Shown: piece by piece, positions 12,360 to 22,171 of the stretch | How the letters are laid out: each line of letters opens with the position of its first letter | How positions within the stretch are numbered: position 1 is the stretch's first letter | DNA from: Branchiostoma floridae | Lineage: Eukaryota; Chordata; Leptocardii; Amphioxiformes; Branchiostomatidae | Length of the DNA: 64,000 bases | Assembly (NCBI RefSeq): GCF_000003815.2 | Contig: NW_023365749.1 | Span: 278,678-342,677 of the forward strand | Reading direction: 5' to 3' | Program-made: the position numbers and the translations under genes | The notes under the pieces: generated by a model | Seen by the model: the letters and a program-made list of their open reading frames with translations, nothing else | What the model was told of the DNA's origin: nothing | Database searches by the model: none

Positions 12360-15300
12360 ATAAAGTTGGCTCCTCAAACAGCAGCATTTTCATAACGAGA
12401 AGCCGGAGATGGCCGTCCAACTCTTCCCTCACTAGTGGTAACAACACTGAACAGTATTCACTCTTCACAGGGAAAAAAAGCATGCAGAAAAATGCATCCT
12501 CCTCTTAACTAGCTTTAACTGTCTTCCTGTACGTCCTAACTTGTCCTGCATGGTACATGTACATGCTTTATCCCTGTCTGCAATGGAATGCTACTGACTT
12601 TCCTCCCATAACTTCCACTTTTCCTTGATGTTTAAGGTCACACAATTCTGTGGGTAACATTTTATGGCAACCTCAAAAATATACAAAAATGAAAGTGTAT
12701 TTTTCAATAAGATGTTTTGCAAAAAAAGTGCTTTTCTTTCATGACAGAAAGCAATATATTCTCATTTTACAACAATTTACAGAAATTCAATCTATCCGTT
12801 TGTGTCAAATTGTTATCATGATATCTTTATTATGAGAACAAAATCAGCATATCTGAATGTTATCCATGAGACCCTTGTGTGACCTAACCATGACATCCCT
12901 CCGCCTTTGCACAGCCACTAACACACCCAAACCCTTGTCCTTAGAACAGAAGATACCACTAATCACACACCTGGTGGTAAAACGTCTCGGTGGTGAAATC
13001 TTCTGGTGAACACCTGCATGGGCTCAAGCACAATGTCTTAAAGAAATGTTTCAACGTCTTGTACTTGTCTCTGAGTCTTTGTTTTGTGTTGCTTTTTCTT
13101 GTAGCAAAAACTACTGTCACGAAGCACCATGCAGGGTCCAGAGGTCCGCGGTACCGGCCGCAGAGTCTACAGAACACGCCGCGGCCGCAAGGACAGGGCG
13201 ATGTCACGCGTCGCATACTCTCAGCGCGGCGTGTTAAAATCAAGGACCTCACGAGTCAGATCTTCGAGCTGCAGCGGGAGCTCGACGACTTAAGACGGGA
13301 GAACAAACTCCTCAAGACGCTGCAACACAAGCAAGAAAAGGCGCTGACAAGATTCGAGGATCAGGAAAGCGACCTGCCGCAACTTCTCGCGCGACACAGC
13401 GCGGAGGTTCGGAACTTGAAGGAGCGGTTACGACACAAACAGGACAGTAACCACCGCTCGGAACAGAAGATTAAAGACTTGCGGGATGACCTGGAGAAAA
13501 AGGAGCACCAGGTCTCCAAGCTGCAGAAAATCGTCAGGGACAAAAATCTTGCCGAGAGAGATGAGCTGAACAGGAAGCTGATGAGGACAGAGCAGATGCT
13601 GCTGGATAAGGAGAAAAAAGTCACCGTAAGTCCTTCGTGGTCGTCTGTTTTTTGTTTGTTTGTTTGTTTGTTTGTTTTACATACCTGGTAAACCTCCTTA
13701 AGGCGTAACACACCAAGTCTGTACTGAACAGTACAAGCTGCATATTCGGACAGAGTTATTTGATCTACACACATAGGGAAGAACCCCTTCTCTTTTGTGG
13801 GTCGTGGTGGGTTCTTTAACGTGTTGGTGGTGTGGCTCTCCTCAAACACAGGACCTCCATTTAACGTCCTATCCAAGGGACGGCCCTAACCAAAGCTAGA
13901 TACTTATTTTCACCTGAGTGAAGTGAGGAAAGTCATGTAAAATGCCTTTCCCAAGGGCTCAAGATCGGTGACAGATTCGAACCCAGAACCTCTGACTTTG
14001 TTCCTGTAACAGCTCTTCATAAAAGCAGCATCAAAATGACTACCATACAATAGGCGTGATATACACAAAGGCATTGTCTTTCATCAAGATAAAATAGATA
14101 AGCTTCTGAGTACACACTTTAGCTAACGGACAAGACTTGTACAGCTTTCAAGTGGGGGGGAAGAGGGCTAAAAAATAGGGGAAAACTTGTACAGGGAAGT
14201 TGGACTATCAATGTAACAATTCGGACGAAACATTCTTACAAGGACTGTGCAAAAATTTTAACAGTAAAACATTTTCCCTTGTCATTCTAACACTTCTCTC
14301 AATGGTCTCCACCATAGCACAAAGCTCCTACAAGCTACACTAACTGATCCCTGGGCATTATGTTGACAATAGCAACAGCTTTAACAGGTTAAATGGAGCC
14401 TGTAATACTGAACTGTGGGGAGGGATCGGGACATGGTCCAGTTACTGGGTCACTGGGTCGGAACTGTTACTTATAGTGTTGACTGGAAAACATGGTTTGT
14501 TTGGAAAACTGCAAGTTATCAGAATTTGTAGCCAGTACTGTTACTAGAGAATGTTCCTGCCAAATTTATGTAGCCTTTCTTACAGCTTCTTTTTTATTAT
14601 CTGTATTCTTTAGCCAGGGTAGCCCAGCTCAGAGACTTTGCAATGCTCTTCAGTGTTGCTCTGGGTATACATGAATAGAACATGAGCACAATGCAAGAGA
14701 CAACTAACAAAAACAAACAAAATGAATCTACGTACATGATATCAAGTTCAAATCTGTTTATTTGTACGTTTCTCTTCCTGTTTTTCTCATGAAAATAGTT
14801 GTTTTGCAGTAGAAATAGTTAGCTAAAAGTTGTCAGAGGCAAAGGATAGTGGATGCTGTCTGAAAGATTTGACCATTTCCAAATTTTATCTAGTTGCTTC
14901 AGTAACTGTTACCTTATGTATCTTACTACCTGGATGTCTAACCTTCATTGACGATCTACACAAGTCTCAGACATAGTCTTTTAATGCTCTCGCGTGACTA
15001 GGTCACTCCTTGAACAAATGTACTCTGAAGACGTAAAAAAATTGGAGGTACATGTTTATGCCTTCCAAACTGTCATTGGTTGAAGAATATTCTATTATCT
15101 CTACAGGAGTTGAATAAGCACCTGGAGCTGGTACAGGGCAGCTCAACACGACAGCTGAACGCTGAGCGGGCGCGACACAAGGAGACTCAGGACAAACTCT
15201 CGTCACTGCAGGAGGAGTACGAACGTCTTCAGAATAAACTCAAGGTGGGTACAGACGTCTTCAAATTACACTTAAAGACAGACGTCTTCAAATTAAACTC

Positions 15301-18300
15301 AAGGTAAGTACAGATATCTTTAAAATAAACTTAAGGTGGGTACAAACATCTTCAAGGTGCAGGTGAAACGAGCAATCTTTCACACAACCATCAGTTCATA
15401 ACAATAGCATGAAGTTCTGCTGCAGTACCATAAAAATCTGCTAGGAGGCCCATTATCAAACTTGACTTTCTCTTCCCTACCTACATACCAAATAATATAA
15501 AGATCCAATCACCAGCATTTTGTTTGGGGGGGGGGGGCTCATTTGTAAATTTTTTAGACTAGTGAAGGCTGCAGATGCAAGCTTTCTGGGGGTCCGGGGC
15601 ATTCACCTTCGGAAGATTTTAAAAATTCAACTTGCATTTCCTGATTCATTGATAATTTTTTTGTACTTCCAAGTTTGTGTGTGTGTTGTTTTTTTACCCC
15701 CCTGCCTATGGGTATGGTTTCAGTGTTGAAAACAGCCATATCAAACAAGTAGCTTGTCCTACCACAGTTTTCACACCAAGTGTTCCTGAAACACTTCCAG
15801 CTGCAACCCGAGATGTTTAAGGGCACTTGAGGTGTGCATTCAGGGCACTTTAGAGGCGTGTTTGCTCTAAATGCGGTCCTTAAGGCTGGAACAAGTCTTT
15901 ATCTCATTTTCACATATCTAGAAAATTATTTTATCAAATAGTTTTTCATTGGCAATGTTTTGACAGCATCCATGCCTCGGTCTTTTTAGTCATCCAAGGT
16001 TAGAGATTGTTTCAGGTCAAAGATGAACAGATAATTGTAAAAGGTTACTTTTGAAAACTCAGGCACACTTCTTACTTTTCTTAGCCAGGCACAATCCAGC
16101 TGGCATGGTCAGGCCTCAGGTACTTTTGAACGGACTTTTTGTCTTCGATTCCACTTTGTCATTTGGTGTTTTCCTCTTCAAGTTTTTGTGAACAAGAGTT
16201 AGAAAAAATAGTGGAAAGTTATTACAAAAGGTGGTGTGATGTTTTCTTGAATCAGACGTATAGTTTGTTCCCCCGTATGTGTTGTTGGTTATTTTGACAG
16301 CAGACGTAGCCGCGCCTACCTGACTGGAATAACACGGCTCCATTGGGGGGCAACGGACAATACCCCGTCACCGGGGGCAACCGCACAAACACGGGAAACA
16401 ACAGATGGCAGCGTCTGTTGTCGTGGAAACTGTTATGATAACCCTGACCCTTGAAATGCCGTCATCCTTTGAGGGAGAGACAGTGTGGTTTCCAGTTTGA
16501 TAAGCGAGGACGTCCTTTACAAGGAGGGAATGATTTATTGAGTATGAAGAGCGAGATGTCCCAGTGGATCAACTGGTAGCAGCCTCACAGTTGAGCTCCA
16601 GTTGAGCTTCTATTTCCAATTAGATATAAACTGGGAGACCCAGGTTCAAATCCAGGGTAGGGCATCTTGGTTGGGGCTGCACCTGTCTTTCGGAAGAGAC
16701 GAAAATGTTGGTTCCACGTTTCCAAGAAGGTGTCTCAAGTACTTCGAATTTAAAGGGCTAGCAACCCCTCCCTATTGAAATACCGATATATCCTGCTACA
16801 AAAACAGAACCTTTCTGCCTTATGTGTCAATAGGCCATACAAGGGCCTTAACAAACAGATAGGAAGAGAAGCTATCTCATAGGAATACACGACTGACTAG
16901 TATAAGAAAGCTTCTTGATGTATTGACCAAGGCTAAAGAAGAAATGCTCCCTGTCTGAAACACACAGCCTCAGTACCTCAGACCACAGTCAACAAAGGTC
17001 ACATTTTCTATGCAGTGTTTCAGACAGACAACCTCTAGAATACTAATGGCAGCATTAGTATTCTGGGTACAAGGTATAATGGGGTCAAGGGGACACTTTC
17101 AGACAGCTGTAGGGAAGCCATTGTGTGCTGGGAGCCGGAAGGGTCAAGGTCACAGAATCTGACATTGACTTGTCCTGTCAGAGTTTGCATTTAGTGTTTG
17201 AAGGTCATAGTTTTCATGTTGCTGATCTAAATATAGAATAAAGAGCTGTAATGATAACAGGATTAGATTTTTTCCCTCTTCTAAGTCTAAGAGGAATTTT
17301 CCTTTCGAAAGGATATTATTATGAAGCCATAGATAAGAAGAGGATTAAATCTTTCTCTCCTCTAATAGATAGCAGTTGTCCTTCAGAGGAATGCATGTTA
17401 AAGACCCCAACACAATTATCTAATATCAATAAGAATAGTGGTGACGAGGTGCACAAAAATACACTTTACCTATCAACAAGATATCTTCCATCCCAATATT
17501 AGGATGACGTCTTTACTTTCTTACTTAAAGCAGTGTCTAGACAAAGAAACTAGGACTACATCTTAAGTGAATTTGTTTTTATTTCCCGTCCCCAGGAAAA
17601 AGAGAAGGAACTGGACATCAGGAACATCTACTCCAACCGGTTAAAGGTCGGCGGGTCCAAAGCACCCAGTGTGGAAAACAGCCCCAGGAGACCCAAGGTA
17701 CGATTACCCCAATTTTCCTAAGCATACTTTTATGTCTTCTAAGTCATACTTTTATGTATTACGCAATATATGAATGATAAAGAATTGGCAAAAATATCAC
17801 AACAGTGCCACAGTGAACGAACCCCGCAGTGCCGCACCGATGCCTCAAGTACAGTGAGATACCTTTATTAATTCAGCTAGCCTTGTATCTGTCCCTATTT
17901 TAGCTCCAGCCCCATCAATTGCAAGTCCCTCCACTGGCCAAGTGTGTAGAGTATCTATTAGAGACCTTGCAGTCGGTAGGTCATGAGTTTGATTCCCGGC
18001 TGAGTGTGACGGGTCGTTCAGTGTAATATAACCAGCTGCTGCCAGGCCGTGTGCCTGCAAAGCTGGTGTGTTACAGCAAAGGGCGGTTATACCGGCCATA
18101 TAGATACAGATACAGACTTCAAAAATGCTGCTTTCTCTGCTTAGCACTCATGCAGACCCACATCCCTCTTGTAGCTCCAGCCCCATCCAAGGTTGCCTAC
18201 GATTGTCTTAGATAGTCATTAGTATTCAGGGCTCGAAATACCACCTGCATATACAGGTTAGTGCAGATAAAATTGAAGCTGTGCAGGTATTTCTGGTGTC

Positions 18301-19741
18301 TACCTGCACCTAACCTGCACTGGTCCATGTACTGGGTTTATACATAAATGTCATATGATGTAGGTGTGTGTGGATTGTTATGTTATAAGCTGCTGCAGCA
18401 TTGATAAAGTACATGTAGGAAAGAAAAAATAGCGATGCATTGACCCTGAACAATTTAAGTATGATTCATAATTCTTAACTTTAGAGTGGTGCATGTAAAA
18501 TTTGTCTGGTGCAGGTAATTTCCAACGTTACCTGCACCAGTGCAGGTATGCAGAAAAAGTATTTCGAGCCCTGGTATTATATGTAGAGCTATCACATCAA
18601 ACTTGACTGCACTGATTGTTTGATTGACAGTGCTGATATTTGAACCCAGGACCTCTGGCTTTGGGCCAATCACTGTACAGCTATTCCACACAACAATATT
18701 TGATTGACAGTGCTGATTTCATTCCCCCAGGCTCAAAATAAGAATACTGCGACCGATGAGTCCAAGGACGACTCCTTCTTCCTGACGGCACAGCTGAACG
18801 ACTCGCTGGAGGAGGAGAGAAGGAGGCGGGAGGAAGATGATCGCAGGGTGAGGAGACGTCTTAGATATAGTCAGATCCAAAAGATTGGATCTTGGAATCC
18901 ATAAGCCTGGGTGTGATGGATAAAAATCGTCATGTTAAGATATTAAAACAGATGCCATCGATCCAAGCAGAGTCTACAAGCAAAATTTGCCCCTTAAAAA
19001 TGCAGGAAATACTATTTCAGAGGGTCTACATTTCTAAATTTTTCCAGAGGAACATGCTACCAGACCCCCTAGGATCTCCAAATTCCAGGATTTTCAAATT
19101 CAAAATCTAGGGGACAGAAAAAAAATTTAGGCTGACTAGAACACTGGAATACACCATGTTGTATTCTACATTTATTTTGATGTGACAGTGATTGACAGTG
19201 TTGTTTTATCATNNNNNNNNNNNNNNNNNNNNNNNNNNNNNNNNNNNNNNNNNNNNNNNNNNNNNNNNNNNNNNNNNNNNNNNNNNNNNNNNNNNNNNNN
19301 NNNNNNNNNNNNGATGTTTCCGTGATTCAGTTTAACGACGAGTTTGCGCCGGAGAAACAGGACGCCGGGAAGAACAAGTCCAACCTCATGGAGTCCCTGT
19401 TTGGGGAAACAGAGCGAAAACCGGACAGAAAGCAAAGCTCTTTCGGGGAAGACGACATTTTCTCATCCAGTACAAAAGCTAAGCCCGTAAAGGATCGTTC
19501 GGCCTACCCCTGGGAGAAAGAAGTGAACGTTGCCACAAACAAGAAGAACACGAAGCTCGAGCCAACCTCAACGCTGTATGGCGGCGGTTCTGCGATCGTG
19601 GACGAGGAACCCAAGTTCACCACGAGCAAACAGTCGCCGTTCTTGCCCCGGCGGCCGCGAAGAGAGAACAGTTTCGGTAACAAGCCTGCGATTAATGCGG
19701 TGGACTCATTTGATGATGAGATAGAGGAGGTGATTCTATGA
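12360..19741 (+). CDS. LCA5: Lebercilin (LCA5-like ciliary coiled-coil protein), multi-exon
   Basis: Lebercilin is a coiled-coil protein of the ciliary axoneme and basal body linked to intraflagellar transport; human loss causes retinal dystrophy. Supported exons: 12360-12437, 13105-13625, 15107-15244, 17596-17697, 18731-18847 and 19313-19741 (the last begins in or beside the N gap). All phases agree: 1/1, 0/0, 0/0, 0/0. The long second exon opens with the family's RRILSAR..K motif, then RENKLLKTLQHKQEKALTRF and later LKERLRHKQ, typical of the lebercilin domain. The third and fourth continue as LERARH-type heptads and end in EKEKELDIRNIYSNRLK, nearly identical to vertebrate lebercilin. The last exon is Lys/Ser-rich and ends in an acidic tail (FDDEIEEVIL) and TGA at 19739-19741. 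The start codon is not established: the first exon needs an upstream partner (candidate 3-81), and an exon may be lost in the gap. Confidence 0.9.
13730..13990 (-). mobile_element. tRNA-derived SINE remnant, reverse orientation
   Basis: Read on the minus strand it contains a B-box-like 'ggttctgggttcgaatctg' near 13985 and a body with 'aaatggaggtcctgtgtttg' near 13850, shared with the SINE at 29644-30056. It lies in the intron after the second supported LCA5 exon. A (tttg)n tract precedes it at about 13648. Confidence 0.55.
14830..14950. repeat. Fragment of the 8366-8805 transposon family
   Basis: Shares 'ggatagtggatgctgtctga', 'tagttgcttcagtaactg' and 'acctggatgtctaaccttca' with the right half of the element at 8366-8805. 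It lies in an LCA5 intron. Confidence 0.6.
15245..15360 (+). repeat. Tandem copies of the LCA5 exon 3 donor edge
   Basis: The true exon ends CGTCTTCAGAATAAACTCAAG|GTGGGTAC. Downstream come CGTCTTCAAATTACACTTAA, CGTCTTCAAATTAAACTCAAG|GTAAGTAC, TATCTTTAAAATAAACTTAAG|GTGGGTAC, and a truncated CATCTTCAAGGT. At least two copies retain a consensus-like donor (the one at about 15303 is arguably stronger than the real one), so alternative donor use is possible. Confidence 0.75.
16555..16870 (+). mobile_element. tRNA-derived SINE
   Basis: The head carries an A-box-like 'agtggatcaactggtagc' and a B-box-like 'gacccaggttcaaatccagg', followed by a body with 'ggctagcaacccctccctat'. A second, partial copy with the same body is at about 54790-54990. 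The A- and B-boxes point to RNA polymerase III ancestry; it is not a functional tRNA because the anticodon arm is not intact. Confidence 0.6.
17930..18110 (+). mobile_element. tRNA-derived SINE fragment
   Basis: An A-box-like 'tggccaagtgtgtagagtat' and a B-box-like 'ggtcatgagtttgattcccg' are spaced as in tRNA-derived SINEs. The downstream unrelated body 'aaccagctgctgccaggcc' is unique in the window. It lies in an LCA5 intron. Confidence 0.5.
18227..18573. mobile_element. Inverted-repeat element, CAGGGCTCGAAATAC ends
   Basis: CAGGGCTCGAAATACC at the left and GTATTTCGAGCCCTG at the right are inverted copies, and 'gtatt' flanks both sides (18222-18226 and 18574-18578). The interior is a string of 'acctgca' words on both strands, so it can fold back. 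A related left end (CAGGGCTTGAAATACC) starts at 63842 and runs off the window. Confidence 0.65.
18619..18717 (-). mobile_element. Short tRNA-like retroposon flanked by 19-bp direct repeats
   Basis: TTTGATTGACAGTGCTGAT occurs at 18619-18637 and 18699-18717. The 61 bp between them reads on the minus strand as a B-box-like 'ggtcctgggttcaaatat' preceded by 'gctgtacagtgattgg'. This looks like a 5'-truncated or head-only SINE insertion. It lies immediately upstream of the acceptor at 18730 of an LCA5 exon, so the duplicated target now forms part of that acceptor region. Confidence 0.65.
19213..19312. other. Assembly gap (100 N)
   Basis: Exactly 100 Ns, the conventional placeholder for a gap of unknown size. 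The reading frame of the last LCA5 exon is open right up to the gap (DVSVIQFNDE...), so its acceptor and possibly a further exon are missing. Confidence 0.95.
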
Positions 19742-21939
19742 AGCTGTCTGACACAGGAATGTGTTCAAAAACTGGTCACTCTGAATTTGGAAAGATGTAT
19801 GTGAGCAGTCTTGTGTTGTTGTTTGGAAATTACACACAATTTGTGGCAGACATACAATTTGTGGCAGATTCATTTGTTATAAATCTACTGTACTACAAAT
19901 TAATATCTGACATCATATTATAGTGTGTACGAACTCATTCATACTGTAATAACTGTCCTAAACCTCAGTATAAACTCATCTCTGGTTGTACATTTGAATA
20001 TTCACATATAAGAGCTGGGTACGTCACTGTACTTTTAAAATTTGTTTGAGAACCTGGGTCATTTTTGAAACCATGAGAAAAAAATGTATATTGTCGCATT
20101 TCAATTCATGACAAGAAAGAAAGTATATTGTGAAAACGTGAGTAAATGTAGTGTTATCAAGTGCAAGACATCTTTGTGTTGGTCCCAGGTTTTGTGAGGT
20201 CTGCCTCTATAATTGTAAAAGCACACGTCACTAACAGTCGTTTTCAGAAGGCAGAGAAAAAAAAGATAAAAATCAATGTTTGGTCCTGAAAGTGTACAAA
20301 AGTGATCTGTGAAGAAGCATTGCTAGCAGGGCATGTACATAAAAAAGGTATGTAAGCAAATCCCTGTGCCTCAATAAGGGGCAATGCTACAACTAAAAAT
20401 GATAGAATAATATATTGTGTCGTGTACTGACATTATATGTGTAAAATCGAATGGAAAACATTCCAGTAAGCCATGACATTATAAAGATTTCTTGGTCCTA
20501 AGACTATTCAGATTAAGATATCAACATGAATAGCTTCAAACATCACAGCATATCATGTTCCCACCAGTATGTGTGCCAAAATGGGGATATTCAGTTAAAG
20601 AAACACTTGCTGTTTGGTTTTATATTCAACTGTTGTCCTGGATACATGGTCGTTCTTTTGGAAATTGTTTACAATGGTGTACAGTTGTAGTGTACCAGTG
20701 AGAAATGTTAAGATTGGCTCAATCTTTTAAAGGTTTGCACTGATTGGCAATGCAGGCATACTAAAGTACCAGTAATACTCCAGACTTGACCTTTAACCTA
20801 TGCGTTGTCAATGGCAACCAGAGAGCTGATTGGCTCATGTCAGAGTAGTGTCTAAATCCATGGCAGTTGTCTACATGGCACTGAACAGATTTTAGCGAAG
20901 TGTAAATTCTCGTGTACATGACATGTTTTATTACGTACCACAACAAGATTGTGTTTTGTCTATTGCAACAGTTGTTTTAACGTAACAAATTGAATTAACA
21001 AAGTCAGGTACATGTTTGTAAATGAAGCAAGTTGTACAGCCATATACACTGTAGCGTCAGAAAATGAAGTTTAATGTACAAATATTATTATAGCTTTCCT
21101 GCAATACGAACCACAAGTAGTAACGAGACATTCAACAAGTAGGCTGCTTTTATGTACAGAGAGTTTTTAGAATGCAGCTTCTAGTCTTAATGATGTGCTT
21201 CCAATGTCTTAGAATTGTACTTGATGTCACTTTATGGGTTTTATCAGCAATGGTGCATAACTTAAATGTACAGTGAGTCGAAATTTTAATCCACATTGCA
21301 TCTTTTACGTGTGTAAAATTCTGTGTACAGAGATGGAATGCTTCATTAAAACCTTCCGCAACGTAATCTGTTGTTGTCGTTTCTTAGAGCCATTGGTAAG
21401 ATGTAGCCTTTCGCTTGAATTGGTATATTAATACGGATTACCACAGATCTGCAAGCGAAAGGATTGAGCCAAGTGTCACTGCAGTGGCTGGCACTCAGGC
21501 TGGGTAGGATAGTGTCTTTGATACATGTAGTAGGTAGCCCTAGTAACAATATGTACAATAGAGCAGCTATGACAGCTATGTTGTTACACTCGAAAGACAA
21601 GCTATCTGAAAATTCAATAAATAAATAGATTAGGCATACTGGTTTTCCAGCCACCCTATGTGCCTACACCGCAGACAAGTCACAAGTAGACACGTCCAAC
21701 TAGCCTGGATGCCAGCCTTTTTACATTAAGTCAATACCTGTGCCAAAAAGGGAAGCAACCAAGAGAGCCTTAGCATCCAGACTATACCTGTAGTTGACCA
21801 GCAACCCTATGTGCCCACATTGCAGATAAAGTACAAGTCTGATCTTCCTGCCATCATACATTTGTACATGCTTACACTGCAGACATCCTCCAGCACTAAA
21901 GTTGCTTACACTGCAGACAAAGTACAAGTCTGATCTTCC
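19742..21939. other. LCA5 3' flank / 3' UTR, no other gene seen
   Basis: AT-rich sequence after the LCA5 stop. Candidate polyadenylation signals are ATTAAA near 21343 and AATAAATAAA near 21616. From about 21838 a phrase (gatcttcctgccatcataca) is duplicated on either side of the MITE at 21940-22076. Confidence 0.45.
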
Positions 21940-22076
21940 TACTCTCCAAGCAGAGGTTAGGCTCCGGCTGTTTTTTAACGTTTTTTAGTTGTTTTTATCG
22001 GGCTTTCTATTTTGTCTTTTTTTTTGCTGTGTCCGGCCTAACGTTAAGCCGGAGCCTAACCTCTGCTTGGAGAGTA
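21940..22076. mobile_element. 137-bp MITE with 9-bp target duplication
   Basis: TACTCTCCAAGCAGAGGTTA at the left is mirrored by TAACCTCTGCTTGGAGAGTA at the right, with 'ggctccgg' extending the repeat inward. TGATCTTCC flanks it on both sides (21931-21939 and 22077-22085). Same family as 2547-3009 and 46695-46905. It lies about 95 bp beyond the GET1 stop codon, probably in its 3' UTR. Confidence 0.8.
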
Positions 22077-22171
22077 TGATCTTCCTGCCATCATACATTT
22101 GTACATGCTTACAATGCAGACATCCTCCAGCAACAACGTTGTAGTTTTCCTTAGTAACAGCCGCCGCCCCC

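Noticed and set aside
13361-13876. 171-codon minus-strand ORF
   Set aside because: It is the antisense of the LCA5 coiled-coil exon and runs into its intron.
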